64,000 bases of DNA from Niallia nealsonii (GTDB taxonomy: Bacteria > Bacillota > Bacilli > Bacillales > Cytobacillaceae), in contig NZ_PISE01000031.1 of NCBI RefSeq assembly GCF_002835805.1, positions 62,001 to 126,000 of the forward strand. Reading direction: 5' to 3'. Every line of letters begins with the position of its first letter. Position 1 is the first letter of the stretch. Position numbers and translations under genes: made by a program. The notes beneath the pieces are model-generated. The model was not told the origin of the DNA, searched no databases, and was given only the letters and a program-made list of their open reading frames with translations. Positions 1 through 9,916 of the stretch are shown here, piece by piece.

Positions 1-2
1 AA

Positions 3-1073
<1,071 letters not shown>

Positions 1074-1097
1074 TAGACAACATAGTGCTATTAGATA

Positions 1098-1141
1098 AAC
1101 CAAATAGGGCATCTTATCACAGGTGCCTTATTTGGTTTTTT
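1098..1141 (+). terminator. intrinsic terminator after GH1 gene
   Basis: The arms AACCAAATA and TATTTGGTT, extended by an imperfect GGGCA/TGCC pairing, form a stem that ends in a run of T. It lies 25 bases after the GH1 stop codon. Confidence 0.85.
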
Positions 1142-1197
1142 CTATACTAGTTTCTAAATATTGAAGTTTATGCTCCAATTTTAAAGTATATGGTAAA

Positions 1198-1489
1198 ATG
1201 TGTATGAGTTTTAATGTGGAAAATATAGCATCAAGTTTTTTATATTGAAAAAGCAAGGAGACTTTCTGATAAGTTAAAAGCAAAAGGAGACAGCGCTTCT
1301 ACGGAAGAAAAGGAATATTATTTAATTACCACAAATTATGGAAGGCATCTTATATTAGCAGAAGATAGCATACAAGCTGTTAAACTGTGGGATGACAAAC
1401 TATATGCTGAAGGGGAACGGATTATGAAAACGAGTCCTCCGCTATTTACGGTTGAGCGAATTGGCTATGAAAGTGAATTGATTTTTTAA
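1198..1489 (+). pseudogene. small frameshifted gene, unknown family
   Basis: An ATG at 1198 opens a frame that stops after about 16 codons at a TGA just past a run of six T (near 1238-1243). A shift of one frame at that run continues for about 80 more codons (FYIEKARRLSDKL... to ...RIGYESELIF) and stops at 1489. The downstream frame has no ATG/GTG/TTG start near its 5' end but protein-like composition, so one frameshifted gene of about 95 codons is the simplest reading. I do not recognise the family. A base-call error in the T run would restore it. Confidence 0.4.
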
Positions 1490-1519
1490 TTGTATAAAAT
1501 AGAAGGGGAGGAAGCGCAT

Positions 1520-1702
1520 ATGAAGAGTAGAGTATTAAATTTTAGTGTTCTCTTTCTGATGCTCTCAACAATGGCAATAAATAATTTAGATTTACTTCAC
1601 TCCTTCAAAACTGTTTTGAACAGTATTTGTATAACGGTTTTAATTCTCATTGCTTGTGAACGTTTATTCCGCTATATAAAAAGAGGGAAAAATGCACTTT
1701 AA
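1520..1702 (+). CDS. small membrane protein, unknown
   Basis: Sixty residues with two predicted membrane segments (about residues 5-22 and 33-50) and a basic tail (RYIKRGKNAL). The ATG at 1520 is chosen because GGGGAGG ends 7 bases upstream; an in-frame TTG at 1490 has no comparable site. It starts 31 bases after the end of the frameshifted gene before it and may have been co-transcribed with it. I do not recognise the family. Confidence 0.5.
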   Translation: MKSRVLNFSVLFLMLSTMAINNLDLLHSFKTVLNSICITVLILIACERLFRYIKRGKNAL

Positions 1703-1818
1703 CTTATTCTCTATACTAACTAGAATGGGGAAAGTATAATTTAGGGAGAATTTATATTTTTGGCAGATTAATATATATTGAATTTTTATCTAGTATAAGT
1801 GCATACAGGGGAAATTTG

Positions 1819-1968
1819 ATGAAACATGCTACAGGAGCAATTTATTTATCACTCGGAATATTATTGCTTTCTTTTGAAAATTTCGAAGGATATTATTCAA
1901 GCTTTACCTGGATTTTTTGGCTGTCTATTCTTTCTTATTGGCCTTTTGTTTTCATTTTCTGCTTTTAA
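1819..1968 (+). CDS. small membrane protein, possibly frameshifted (LiaI-like?)
   Basis: An ATG at 1819 after AGGGGA opens a 49-codon frame (MKHATGAIYLSLGILLL...) with two hydrophobic stretches resembling the N-terminal part of LiaI/DUF5668-type membrane proteins. The next frame over is open from 1826 to 2017 and ends with a plausible membrane segment plus charged tail (FKDYWNKPNKR). The two together could be one protein of about 66 codons split by a frameshift near 1960. Either frame alone is possible. Confidence 0.3.
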   Translation: MKHATGAIYLSLGILLLSFENFEGYYSSFTWIFWLSILSYWPFVFIFCF

Positions 1969-2182
1969 AGATTATTGGAATAAACCTAATAAAAGAATAA
2001 ATGAAAAAAAGCAGTAAAAAGAGTGGAATGTTTAGTGTATTAAAAATTTTTTGTTCATAATGCCTGTTTTAAAATGAAAAAACTATCCCAGGATTAAGGT
2101 ATCTATTTACTAAAAATTACAGAAGGAAGACTAAACCTCTATTTTGTGAATAAAAAGAAGTACCCTAGCCTAAAAATAATCA

Positions 2183-2698
2183 GATGAGGTTGGGACACAA
2201 CTAATTAGATAATCTGTCAAGACGAATAATCTCTAATTTAGCTTTAAAATAAAGGCTGGTTTCGCAATCTTGGTTACTTCTGTTTTTAAATATAGTCAAG
2301 TGTAAAAACTAATTCGTTTCATTGCGCTACAGACACGCCCTTTCCTCTACTTCCCGCAGGAGTGGAGTGTCCTCTGCTCTATTCCACTTCGTTTTTAAAG
2401 GTTATTATCTAAAAAAATTTTAAAAAAATAGAAAAAATTAATTATTTGGAAAAACTGAGCAGCCTGAATACACGTAGACTCCTGTGGGATTAGCGAGACA
2501 GCTTAGACCCTGCAGGCGAAGCCTAAGCGGCTCAGCGCGAGCCCCACGGAAAGCGAAGTGTATTCAGGCTGCGGGTAATAACAACAAACTTTACTGAAAT
2601 CGCCCTTTTAAAAACTTAAAAACAGAACAATTATACGTAATTTCCGTATAATTGTTCTGTTTTTTCTTCAGCTGGAATACTTATGTCCCAGCCTCATC
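2183..2698. repeat. structured intergenic repeat with terminal inverted repeats
   Basis: The 516-bp segment begins with GATGAGGTTGGGACACAA (2183-2200) and ends with TTATGTCCCAGCCTCATC (2681-2698), which are inverted copies matching at 16 of 18 bases. Inside lie a perfect 13-bp inverted repeat (AGCCTGAATACAC at 2461-2473 against 2558-2570) enclosing a GC-rich core, and a perfect 16-bp hairpin at 2622-2637/2645-2660. No long reading frame is present. Elements with GAGGCTGGGACATAA ends and GC-rich cores recur between genes in many Bacilli, so a non-autonomous repeat is likely. It has no transposase. Confidence 0.7.
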
Positions 2699-2797
2699 TT
2701 TATTATTCAGCTGGTTTTGTACGTGGAAATTTTTTTGAATAGTCTAGCTGCTAATGATTGAAGCTATTTGAAAATGGAATAAGATAAGTAGGAAGAA

Positions 2798-2842
2798 AGT
2801 ACATATAATTTATATTTGTACCAATAAATATTATATGTTACT
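2798..2842. promoter_or_regulatory. imperfect inverted repeat upstream of GH1 gene
   Basis: AGTACATATAAT (2798-2809) is mirrored by ATTATATGTTACT (2830-2842) with one extra base, 38 bases before the GH1 start. It could be the operator for the adjacent GntR/UTRA regulator; this is inferred from position only. Confidence 0.35.
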
Positions 2843-2879
2843 ATGAATGTAATAAATAGGTATAAATGGAGGATGAAAA

Positions 2880-4289
2880 ATGAAGTTTCCACATGATTTT
2901 TTATTTGGAGCGGCTTCTGCTTCGTATCAAATTGAAGGAGCATGGAATGAAGATGGGAAAGGATTAACCAATTGGGATGTCTTTTCCAAGATTCCTGGCA
3001 AAACGTTTGAAGGTACAAATGGTGATGTAGCGATTGACCATTATCATCGATATAAAGAAGATATTAAATTAATGGCAGAGATGGGACTTGAATCTTACCG
3101 TTTTTCTGTTTCATGGGCACGAATCTTGCCAACTGGGGATGGGGAAGTAAATGAAAAAGGATTGGCATTTTATAACAATGTCATTGATGAATGTTTAAAA
3201 TATGGAATTGTTCCTTTTGTAACACTGTATCATTGGGATTTGCCCTTGTCTCTTGAGGAAGATGGGGGCTGGACGAATAAACGTACGGCCGAAGCTTTCG
3301 TCAAGTATGCAGAAATTTGTTTTCAGGCATTTGGAGACAGGGTTAAACATTGGATTACCTTTAATGAAACAGTCATGTTTTGCGGATTAGGCTATTTAAA
3401 GGGAGCACATCCTCCTGGTATTCAAAATGATGAGAAAAAATACTTTCAGGCGACACATTATGTGTTTTATGCCCATGCAAAAGCGGTAGAAGTTTACAAG
3501 AAACTAAATCAATATGGAGAAATCGGCATTACTCATGTTTTTTTGCCAGCTTATAGTGTAGATGAAAAACAAGAGAATATAGTTGCTGCAAGGCATGCGA
3601 ATGAATACGAAACGTTCTGGTATTATGATCCTATTTTAAAAGGGCAGTATCCAAGCTATGTGGTAGAGCAATTGGAGCAGAAAGGCTGGACGCCAACTTG
3701 GACAGAAGAAGAACTTGATACGCTGAAAAGAAATGCAGGCAATAATGATTTTATTGGACTGAATTATTACCAGCCAATTCGCGTAGAAAAAAATCATCAA
3801 ACGGCTCTATCAGTGGAGCATTCAAGGGAATCTTCCACATTATCTCCAGGAAACCCGTCTTTTGATGGTTTTTATAAAACGGTAAAAATGGAAGATAAAA
3901 CTTATACAAAATGGGGCTGGGAAATCTCACCCAAAGGATTTTTAGACGGACTGCATATGTTAAAAGAGCGCTATGGCGATATTAAAATGTATGTAACAGA
4001 AAATGGACTTGGTGATGAAGATCCAATTATAGAAGGAGAAATAGTAGATGTTCCCCGCATTAAATATATTGAAGAACATTTAAAAGTGATAAAGCTCGCA
4101 ATTAAAGAAGGCATTCATTTAAAAGGATATTATGCCTGGTCTGCGATTGATTTATTAAGCTGGCTCAATGGATATAAAAAACAGTATGGATTTATATATG
4201 TCGATCATCAAAACCAATTAAGCCGCAAGAAAAAACTTTCCTTTCATTGGTACAAAAATATTATTGAAACCCGAGGAGAAGAGCTGTAA
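2880..4289 (+). CDS. 6-phospho-beta-glycosidase (GH1)
   Basis: A complete 469-residue family-1 hydrolase of the cytoplasm that cleaves phosphorylated beta-glycosides delivered by a PTS. The acid/base Glu163 sits in TFNET and the nucleophile Glu374 in VTENGLG. Ser427 and the KKQY segment at 433-436 form the phosphate-binding triad typical of 6-phospho enzymes. The start follows GGAGG closely. It resembles the BglC/GmuD branch, so a 6-phospho-mannoside or glucoside substrate is plausible. It is followed by a GntR/UTRA regulator, the arrangement seen for sugar-specific control. No PTS permease is in view. Confidence 0.93.
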   Translation: MKFPHDFLFGAASASYQIEGAWNEDGKGLTNWDVFSKIPGKTFEGTNGDVAIDHYHRYKEDIKLMAEMGLESYRFSVSWARILPTGDGEVNEKGLAFYNNVIDECLKYGIVPFVTLYHWDLPLSLEEDGGWTNKRTAEAFVKYAEICFQAFGDRVKHWITFNETVMFCGLGYLKGAHPPGIQNDEKKYFQATHYVFYAHAKAVEVYKKLNQYGEIGITHVFLPAYSVDEKQENIVAARHANEYETFWYYDPILKGQYPSYVVEQLEQKGWTPTWTEEELDTLKRNAGNNDFIGLNYYQPIRVEKNHQTALSVEHSRESSTLSPGNPSFDGFYKTVKMEDKTYTKWGWEISPKGFLDGLHMLKERYGDIKMYVTENGLGDEDPIIEGEIVDVPRIKYIEEHLKVIKLAIKEGIHLKGYYAWSAIDLLSWLNGYKKQYGFIYVDHQNQLSRKKKLSFHWYKNIIETRGEEL

Positions 4290-4412
4290 GGGCAAGAATC
4301 TTGTGTTCAGTCTATGAAAAAAGGATATTTCAAGCTAACCTCTTGATGTTAATCAAGGGGTTTTGTGTATAATAGAAGCAGGAAATATGGGAACGAATGA
4401 TAGGGAGATATT

Positions 4413-5120
4413 ATGACTGTAAAATATAAAGAAATAGCAGATTGTCTAGAACAGGAAATACAAAATGGAAAATTTGATGATACGAAAAAATTGCCGACAG
4501 AAGAAGAACTGATGAAGAAATTCGAAGTAAGCCGCAACACTATTCGTAAAGCGATTAATCAGCTTGTTAATCGAGGCTATATTTATCAGGTGCAAGGAAG
4601 CGGCATGTTTTTAAGGGAACAATCGGTAACTGATTATATAAATTTAGGGAGCCTTAGAGGGCTAACAAAAGATTTAGCCGCAAAAGAAATTGTAACAAAA
4701 ATCCTTTCTGTACAAGTGATAGAAGCTGATGAAGAAAAAACAAAAAAATTGCGCTGCAAAGTAGGTGCAAAAATTTATTATGTAAAGCGGTTGCGAATTG
4801 TTGATAAAGAGCCATTTTCCATTGAAATCAGCTACTTTAATAAAGATATTGTGCCATATTTAAATGAAGAGATTGCGTCCCATTCTATTTATAGCTATCT
4901 GATAAATGATTTAAAGTTAAACATTAGTTTTGCCGACAAAGTCATCAACTGTGAAAAAATCAAGGCAGAAACAGCAGAATTGCTTCAGGTTCATCCCAAT
5001 GATCCAGCGTTAATCATTGAAAATACGGTGTGTTTGGCAAATGGAACGATCTTTGAACTATCTAAATCCATTTTCCATTATCAAAAAGCAAAAATCCTAA
5101 ATCGTATTAATTTTCAATGA
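4413..5120 (+). CDS. GntR/HutC-family regulator with UTRA domain
   Basis: A 235-residue repressor-type protein. Residues 1-66 are a winged helix-turn-helix (KLPTEEELMKKFEVSRNTIRKAI, RGYIYQVQGSGMF) and residues about 85-230 are the UTRA sugar-phosphate-binding domain. It lies 124 bases after a 6-phospho-glycosidase and probably controls it in response to a phosphorylated sugar, like GmuR and related proteins. GGGAG precedes the ATG by 7 bases. The effector is not deducible. A strong terminator follows. Confidence 0.9.
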   Translation: MTVKYKEIADCLEQEIQNGKFDDTKKLPTEEELMKKFEVSRNTIRKAINQLVNRGYIYQVQGSGMFLREQSVTDYINLGSLRGLTKDLAAKEIVTKILSVQVIEADEEKTKKLRCKVGAKIYYVKRLRIVDKEPFSIEISYFNKDIVPYLNEEIASHSIYSYLINDLKLNISFADKVINCEKIKAETAELLQVHPNDPALIIENTVCLANGTIFELSKSIFHYQKAKILNRINFQ

Positions 5121-5141
5121 AAATTAACAAAAGGTTACAAA

Positions 5142-5186
5142 AAACAAAAAGAGCGGAAGAACTTCCATCGCTCTTTTTGTTTTTAT
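5142..5186 (+). terminator. intrinsic terminator after GntR gene
   Basis: The arms CAAAAAGAGCG and CGCTCTTTTTG, with an inner GGAAG/CTTCC pairing, are followed by TTTTT. Confidence 0.85.
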
Positions 5187-5339
5187 TTGATTATATTTTG
5201 CAGAACTTGTTCATGATCAGATCCATTTATTTTTCCTGGTAATACAAGAAAAATAAATGGCCATCGAAAAAATCAAGCAATATTAATTGGATTCTTAGCC
5301 ATACTAATACAGATTTAAATTTAGTTAGGAGGCTATTGT

Positions 5340-5492
5340 ATGGGAAGAGCAAACAAGCAAAAAGCATCAGGCAATAAAAATTCATTGCCCCAAACACCTA
5401 AAGATTTAAAAATAGAAGCCAATCATGTTGACGAAGAATTTGCTTCTGAGCTAGGTGAAAAAGAGAAATTAAACGTTCCAAAGCCTAAATAA
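5340..5492 (+). CDS. YfhD-like small protein
   Basis: A 50-residue ORF with a strong site (TAGGAGG, 7 bases before ATG) and its own terminator. The start MGRANKQKAS, the central LPQTPKDLK and the acidic EEFASELGE match the small YfhD family of spore-forming bacilli, whose function is unknown. It is hydrophilic with no signal or membrane segment. A decayed relative with PQTPKELK and DEKFARELGEKEK lies on the other strand near 10.5 kb. Confidence 0.7.
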   Translation: MGRANKQKASGNKNSLPQTPKDLKIEANHVDEEFASELGEKEKLNVPKPK

Positions 5493-5512
5493 CAAGAGAA
5501 AAACTTTAGCAC

Positions 5513-5548
5513 AAAAAAGATTACGGGTGGCACGTAATCTTTTTTTGA
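5513..5548 (+). terminator. intrinsic terminator after YfhD-like gene
   Basis: AAAAAAGATTACG pairs with CGTAATCTTTTTT around a short GGTGGCA loop and runs into T. Confidence 0.85.
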
Positions 5549-5749
5549 TTATATCCTTTAGAAAGGGCTAAATTTAGCCATTTATTAAATAAAGATAAAC
5601 GAATCATTAGAAACAATGGGAATAAATGAAGAAAAACATAGTGGGAAAAGAGAAAAGAAGCGTAATAGAATGGTCTTGTACATTAAAAAAAACTTTAGCT
5701 GCTTTCATATATGGCCATGCTTAAAAGGAGGACATTAGAAACCAAGAGC

Positions 5750-6085
5750 TTATTTTTTATATACAATAAAAAATGATTTCTTTTTTGTTGAATGTTTTGT
5801 GATAAATTGCTGAAATGCCTGCAAGACTTCTTTGGCAAATAGTGCGCTTTCCCCTTTTTTTCTTATCACACCATAACTCAGCTTGCTTTGACAAGTTGCA
5901 TCACTAAGATGTACATAATTTTCTAGGTCCAATTCAATAAAGAACTGCACTTCGGTTCCTTCTCGGTTCTTTATGGAAACGAGATAATTTCCGAACTCTT
6001 CGATAAGAACCTCGCTAAACCATCCTTGTTGCTCCCTTTCCGCTAAAAATTCTTGCGCTAATCGTATAAAAGTAGTTAAATCCAT
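5750..6085 (-). CDS. hypothetical protein, 111 aa
   Basis: A 111-residue soluble protein with an AAAGGA site upstream of its ATG on the minus strand. It has a mixed alpha/beta look: an amphipathic N-terminal helix (MDLTTFIRLAQEFLAERE), a central strand-rich part (EVQFFIELDLENYVHLSD), a helix (FAKEVLQAFQQFI) and a lysine-rich tail. There is no signal peptide or membrane segment. I do not recognise the family. It stands alone between a terminator and a broken membrane gene. Confidence 0.6.
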   Translation of the reverse strand: MDLTTFIRLAQEFLAEREQQGWFSEVLIEEFGNYLVSIKNREGTEVQFFIELDLENYVHLSDATCQSKLSYGVIRKKGESALFAKEVLQAFQQFITKHSTKKKSFFIVYKK

Positions 6086-6324
6086 TTTGATTATTCACAT
6101 CCTTTTCTATAGTGGAAATAAAGAGAGCATCCGTACGGCATCATCAAATGGTGTAAGGTTTTTATATTATCGTTATTATTATATGCAGCACGATTATTGA
6201 AAAGAAGACATAAAAGAGGAAATAGAATAAATTTATATTTTCAAAGAAATTTCTAACTGTTTTTATCATTAAAAGAGTAAAAAATAAAAATTAGTATAAA
6301 CTATACCAAAAAAAGGATTCTTTT

Positions 6325-6770
6325 ATGATTGGCCTTTTTTTAGCGATTATCATTTTTAACCTGGTAGCCTTTCGCATAAATACACATTTATCGAAAAAAC
6401 AAATTGCTCATATATGGATGTTTATAGTGGCATTTCAAACAGTTGTTGATGTTATGATAGATTTAAAATATGTGGGTACTGGTATTTTTCTAAAGGCATT
6501 GATTGGATATCTTTACTGGCAGTAACGGCATTATTGCCTCCTGTGAATATGGTGTTTTTGAATGGCTATCCGTTCAATACTTCTATAAAAAAGAAAATTG
6601 TTTATTTTTTTTATTGGGAAATTTTTATGGTGAGTTATGAATTGTTGACATTACTTCCTGAACCATGGGGATATTTTCATTATGACTGGTGGAAGTGGTG
6701 GTATTCTGCGCTTTGTGATCCTGTTCTGTTATATATCTTATTAAAGTACTATAAATCGTTTGTTAAATAA
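6325..6770 (+). pseudogene. frameshifted CBO0543-type membrane protein
   Basis: Two adjacent frames together make one membrane protein of about 148 residues. The first starts at 6325 (MIGLFLAIIIFNLVAFRI...) and runs to a stop at 6525. The second is open from about 6483 and reads YFSKGIDWISLLAVTALLPPVNMVF through HYDWWKWWYSALCDPVLLYILLKYYK to 6770. The switch must occur near 6470-6483. The ending with its WWKWWYSA segment is typical of the CBO0543 family of unknown function. A second truncated member lies at 16761. A one-base assembly error is an alternative to true inactivation. Confidence 0.65.
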
Positions 6771-7114
6771 GCGGAAGCGTTGTTGTATACAATATTTTCA
6801 GCTTATTTAGACAAGCATATATAACGACCTTTTCCTTTATCACACATTAACGGGCTTTTGAGGGATGATAAGAGAAGATGAGAAATCTAGGTGGGCAGAA
6901 ACTTGCTGAGTAAAAGCCTGATTGTTAGCGGAACCTTATATAAAAAGTGGTTTTAATATCCCAAAATTATTCCTAAAAATAATTGGGGTTTATGCCCGTC
7001 CTTTTGCAAATAAGTTCTATAAATTAGAAATGATATATTTTTTTGCTAGAATAGTAGAGGAAGAATAGAAAGAAACATTGTGATGAAACAGGGAGATTAA
7101 AAAAGGAGCAAGTT
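6771..7114. other. intergenic, nothing recognised
   Basis: A 344-base AT-rich gap. CCCAAAATTATT (6960-6971) and AATAATTGGGG (6978-6988) can form a weak hairpin, but I see no clear promoter, RNA or ORF. Confidence 0.4.
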
Positions 7115-9058
7115 ATGATGAATAAAACAATTGGAGTATTGGCACATGTAGATGCAGGAAAAACCACTTTTTCTGAACAACTGCTTTATCATACAAACAG
7201 CATTAAAAAAAGAGGGCGTGTAGACCACAAAGATGCTTTTTTAGATAGTCATGATATTGAAAAGAATCGTGGAATTACGGTGTTTGCAGATCAAGGCATA
7301 TTTGAATTCAAAAATTCTGTCTATTATTTAATTGATACGCCAGGACATGTTGATTTTTCTCCGGAAATGGAACGTGCTATCCAAGTAATGGATTTTGCGA
7401 TTGTTGTCATAAGTGGAGTAAAGGGAATCGAAGGGCATACAGAAACAGTATGGAATCTGCTTAAAAAACATCAAATTCCTACTTTTTTCTTTATTAATAA
7501 AATGGATCGCACTGGAGCAAACTCACATAATGTCATAAAAGAAATAAGCAGTCAATTAACAGAAGATATATATGATATTTCAAGTTTTGCATTTGAAAGC
7601 ATGTCAGAGGCATTGATAGAATTTATAGCAGAACGTGATGAAGAACTTTTGGATTATTATATGGAAATGGGCTATGAACCGAATTTGTGGCTGAAAAAAA
7701 TGCAGGATATGATTCAATCCAATCAGTTTTATCCTTGTATGAAGGGGTCTGCACTGCAAGATAATGGAATAAAAGAGTTTCTGGACACATTTGATTTGTT
7801 AACAGTCACTGCCTACAGTAAGGAGCAGCCTTTTGCAGGAAGAGTATATAAAATTCGGTATGATGAAACAGGCGCAAGAGTAACTTTTATCAAAGCAATA
7901 AGCGGTGTTATGCATGTTCGCGAAGAAATTGTTTATGCGAATGAGAAAACAGAAAAGATAACACAGATCCGTAAATATAATGGAAAACAGTATCAACAAA
8001 TCCAATCTGCCTGTGCAGGGGAGCTTTTTGCCGTCACAGGACTAACAAACGCTTCTATTGGAGATGGAATTGGTGAACTGCAGGAAAAAGCGATATACGA
8101 GATGATTCCAACTCTTCGTTCCAAAGTGGTGTTTGAACCAGGTGTAAATATAAAGGAAGCGCTGCAATATTTCCGTATTCTAGAAGTGGAAGATCCTTCC
8201 CTTCATGTAACATGGGAAGAAGGCTTGCAGGAAATTCATTTATACGTCATGGGAACCATTCAATTAGAAGTACTAGAACAAATCGTTTTAGAAAGATTCC
8301 AGTTGCATGTAACATTTGATCAACCAGAGATACTTTATAAAGAAACGGCTATAACAGAAACGATTGGATATGGTCATTTTGAACCACTGCGCCATTATGC
8401 CGAAGTTCATTTGAAGTTAGAGCCAGGAGAAAGAAATAGTGGAATCGTTTTTAAAAGCGTATGTCATACAGATAATTTGCCGATTGGCCTCCAGAATCTA
8501 GTCAAACAGCATATATTTGAAAGAGCACATCATGGAATACTTACAGGTTCTCCTATTACAGATATAAAAGTTACTCTTTTGACAGGCAGAGCACATAATA
8601 AACATACACATGGAGGAGATTTTAGGGAAGCAACTTTCCGTGCCTTGCGCCAAGGTTTAGAAAAAGGAGTCAACATTTTATTGGAACCTTACTACTCTTT
8701 TAAAATAAAAGTGGACATCAATCAAATGGGGAAAGTGCTTGCTGATATACAGACGGCTCATGGAAAATTTGATTCACAGGTGACAGAAGCAGACAAAGCA
8801 ATCATAACAGGAACAGTTCCTGTTGCTAACTTTATGGATTATGGTTCTGTCCTAGCTTCCTTTACACAAGGAAAAGGTCGTATCACGTTGCAGTTTGCCG
8901 GATATGATCGCTGTCATAATGAACAAGACGTAATCGAATCAAAAAAATATGATAAAAATGCAGATTCTGAATATACTTCTTCTTCTATTTTTTGCGCGAA
9001 AGGACAAGGTTTTACGGTGAATTGGGAGGAAGCAGAAGAGATGATGCATTGTTTATAG
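7115..9058 (+). CDS. Tet(M)-like ribosomal protection GTPase
   Basis: A 647-residue translational GTPase related to EF-G and to the tetracycline ribosomal-protection proteins. The N-terminus carries G1 AHVDAGKTT, G2 RGITV, G3 DTPGHVDF and G4 NKMD within the first 135 residues, followed by the beta-barrel, EF-G III-like, IV-like and C-terminal domains seen in Tet(M). Length matches Tet(M) (about 640). Such proteins bind the A-site region and release tetracycline; chromosomal Bacillus relatives are known whose resistance role is not always shown. The gene stands alone, with no leader peptide that I can see and no mobile element nearby. Identity of the drug, if any, is inference. Confidence 0.85.
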   Translation: MMNKTIGVLAHVDAGKTTFSEQLLYHTNSIKKRGRVDHKDAFLDSHDIEKNRGITVFADQGIFEFKNSVYYLIDTPGHVDFSPEMERAIQVMDFAIVVISGVKGIEGHTETVWNLLKKHQIPTFFFINKMDRTGANSHNVIKEISSQLTEDIYDISSFAFESMSEALIEFIAERDEELLDYYMEMGYEPNLWLKKMQDMIQSNQFYPCMKGSALQDNGIKEFLDTFDLLTVTAYSKEQPFAGRVYKIRYDETGARVTFIKAISGVMHVREEIVYANEKTEKITQIRKYNGKQYQQIQSACAGELFAVTGLTNASIGDGIGELQEKAIYEMIPTLRSKVVFEPGVNIKEALQYFRILEVEDPSLHVTWEEGLQEIHLYVMGTIQLEVLEQIVLERFQLHVTFDQPEILYKETAITETIGYGHFEPLRHYAEVHLKLEPGERNSGIVFKSVCHTDNLPIGLQNLVKQHIFERAHHGILTGSPITDIKVTLLTGRAHNKHTHGGDFREATFRALRQGLEKGVNILLEPYYSFKIKVDINQMGKVLADIQTAHGKFDSQVTEADKAIITGTVPVANFMDYGSVLASFTQGKGRITLQFAGYDRCHNEQDVIESKKYDKNADSEYTSSSIFCAKGQGFTVNWEEAEEMMHCL

Positions 9059-9084
9059 GATAGAATTTATAATTGATAGCCTGT

Positions 9085-9128
9085 AAAAAGAATCTATTTT
9101 GATTAGTTATCAGGTGGATTCTTTTTTT
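9085..9128 (+). terminator. intrinsic terminator after Tet(M)-like gene
   Basis: AAAAAGAATC pairs with GATTCTTTTT and continues into T. Confidence 0.7.
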
Positions 9129-9217
9129 GATGTAATTTAGTTTGCTTATCTCATTATCTATTTAACAAATAAGGGAGAGCAATCATATAATGAGAAAAAT
9201 GTCAAGGAGATGGTTAA

Positions 9218-9916
9218 ATGCCTTTTACACCAACTTATCATGATAGAAATATAAAAAATCTTGCACAGCTTGGTGATCATACAAAAATACAAGCTGTTAA
9301 ATGGTATAAATATCTTATTGAAAATAAAATTGACGTGTTAATATATGAAACAATTAGAACAAGAGAAATGCAGAGGGAGTATCTGCAGCAAGGTGCTTCT
9401 CAAACAATGGAAAGTTTCCATATCGTTGGTCAAGCGCTGGATTTTGTGCCTGTAAAAGCTCAGGAGACAAGTTGGAATAGTTATAGAGATAGTAAAATAA
9501 AAAAAGCCATTTCTTATGCAAAATCATTAGGGTTTGAATGGGGCGGCGATTGGAAGGACTTTGTTGATCAGCCACACTTGCAATATAAGTATAAAGGATA
9601 TGGCACAGATACTTTCAAAACAAAAGGAGATAAAATTATATTAAGCGATACGAAAAAAACCTCTACGTCCACCTCAAAAAAACCAACTTACTCTTTGCCG
9701 ACAGGTGTGTATAAAAAAGGAGATAAAGGGAATGGGGTAAAACAAATCCAAGCTGCCTTAAATAAATTAAATTTTAATTGCGGAACTCCTGATGGAATTT
9801 GGGGGGCAAAAACGGAGGATGCCTTCAGAAGGTTTCAAAGTGTTTATTGCAACCCAGTAGACGGCATTTATGGGACAAAAACACGTTCTGCCATGCTAAA
9901 ACAATTGAACAAGTAA
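9218..9916 (+). CDS. L-Ala-D-Glu endopeptidase (M15C) with peptidoglycan-binding domain
   Basis: A 232-residue cell-wall hydrolase. Residues about 1-125 form a VanY/M15C zinc peptidase with the SFHIVGQALDF motif (S-x-H-x6-D) and the later DQPHLQ histidine as metal ligands. A Thr/Ser/Lys linker (about 146-165) leads to a C-terminal PG_binding_1 domain (GDKGNGVKQIQAALN...DGIWGAKTEDAF). There is no signal peptide, as in phage endolysins such as Ply500 that need a holin, and no holin is adjacent. It may be a domesticated prophage lysin or a mother-cell/sporulation hydrolase. GGAG precedes the ATG at a good distance. Confidence 0.88.
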   Translation: MPFTPTYHDRNIKNLAQLGDHTKIQAVKWYKYLIENKIDVLIYETIRTREMQREYLQQGASQTMESFHIVGQALDFVPVKAQETSWNSYRDSKIKKAISYAKSLGFEWGGDWKDFVDQPHLQYKYKGYGTDTFKTKGDKIILSDTKKTSTSTSKKPTYSLPTGVYKKGDKGNGVKQIQAALNKLNFNCGTPDGIWGAKTEDAFRRFQSVYCNPVDGIYGTKTRSAMLKQLNK

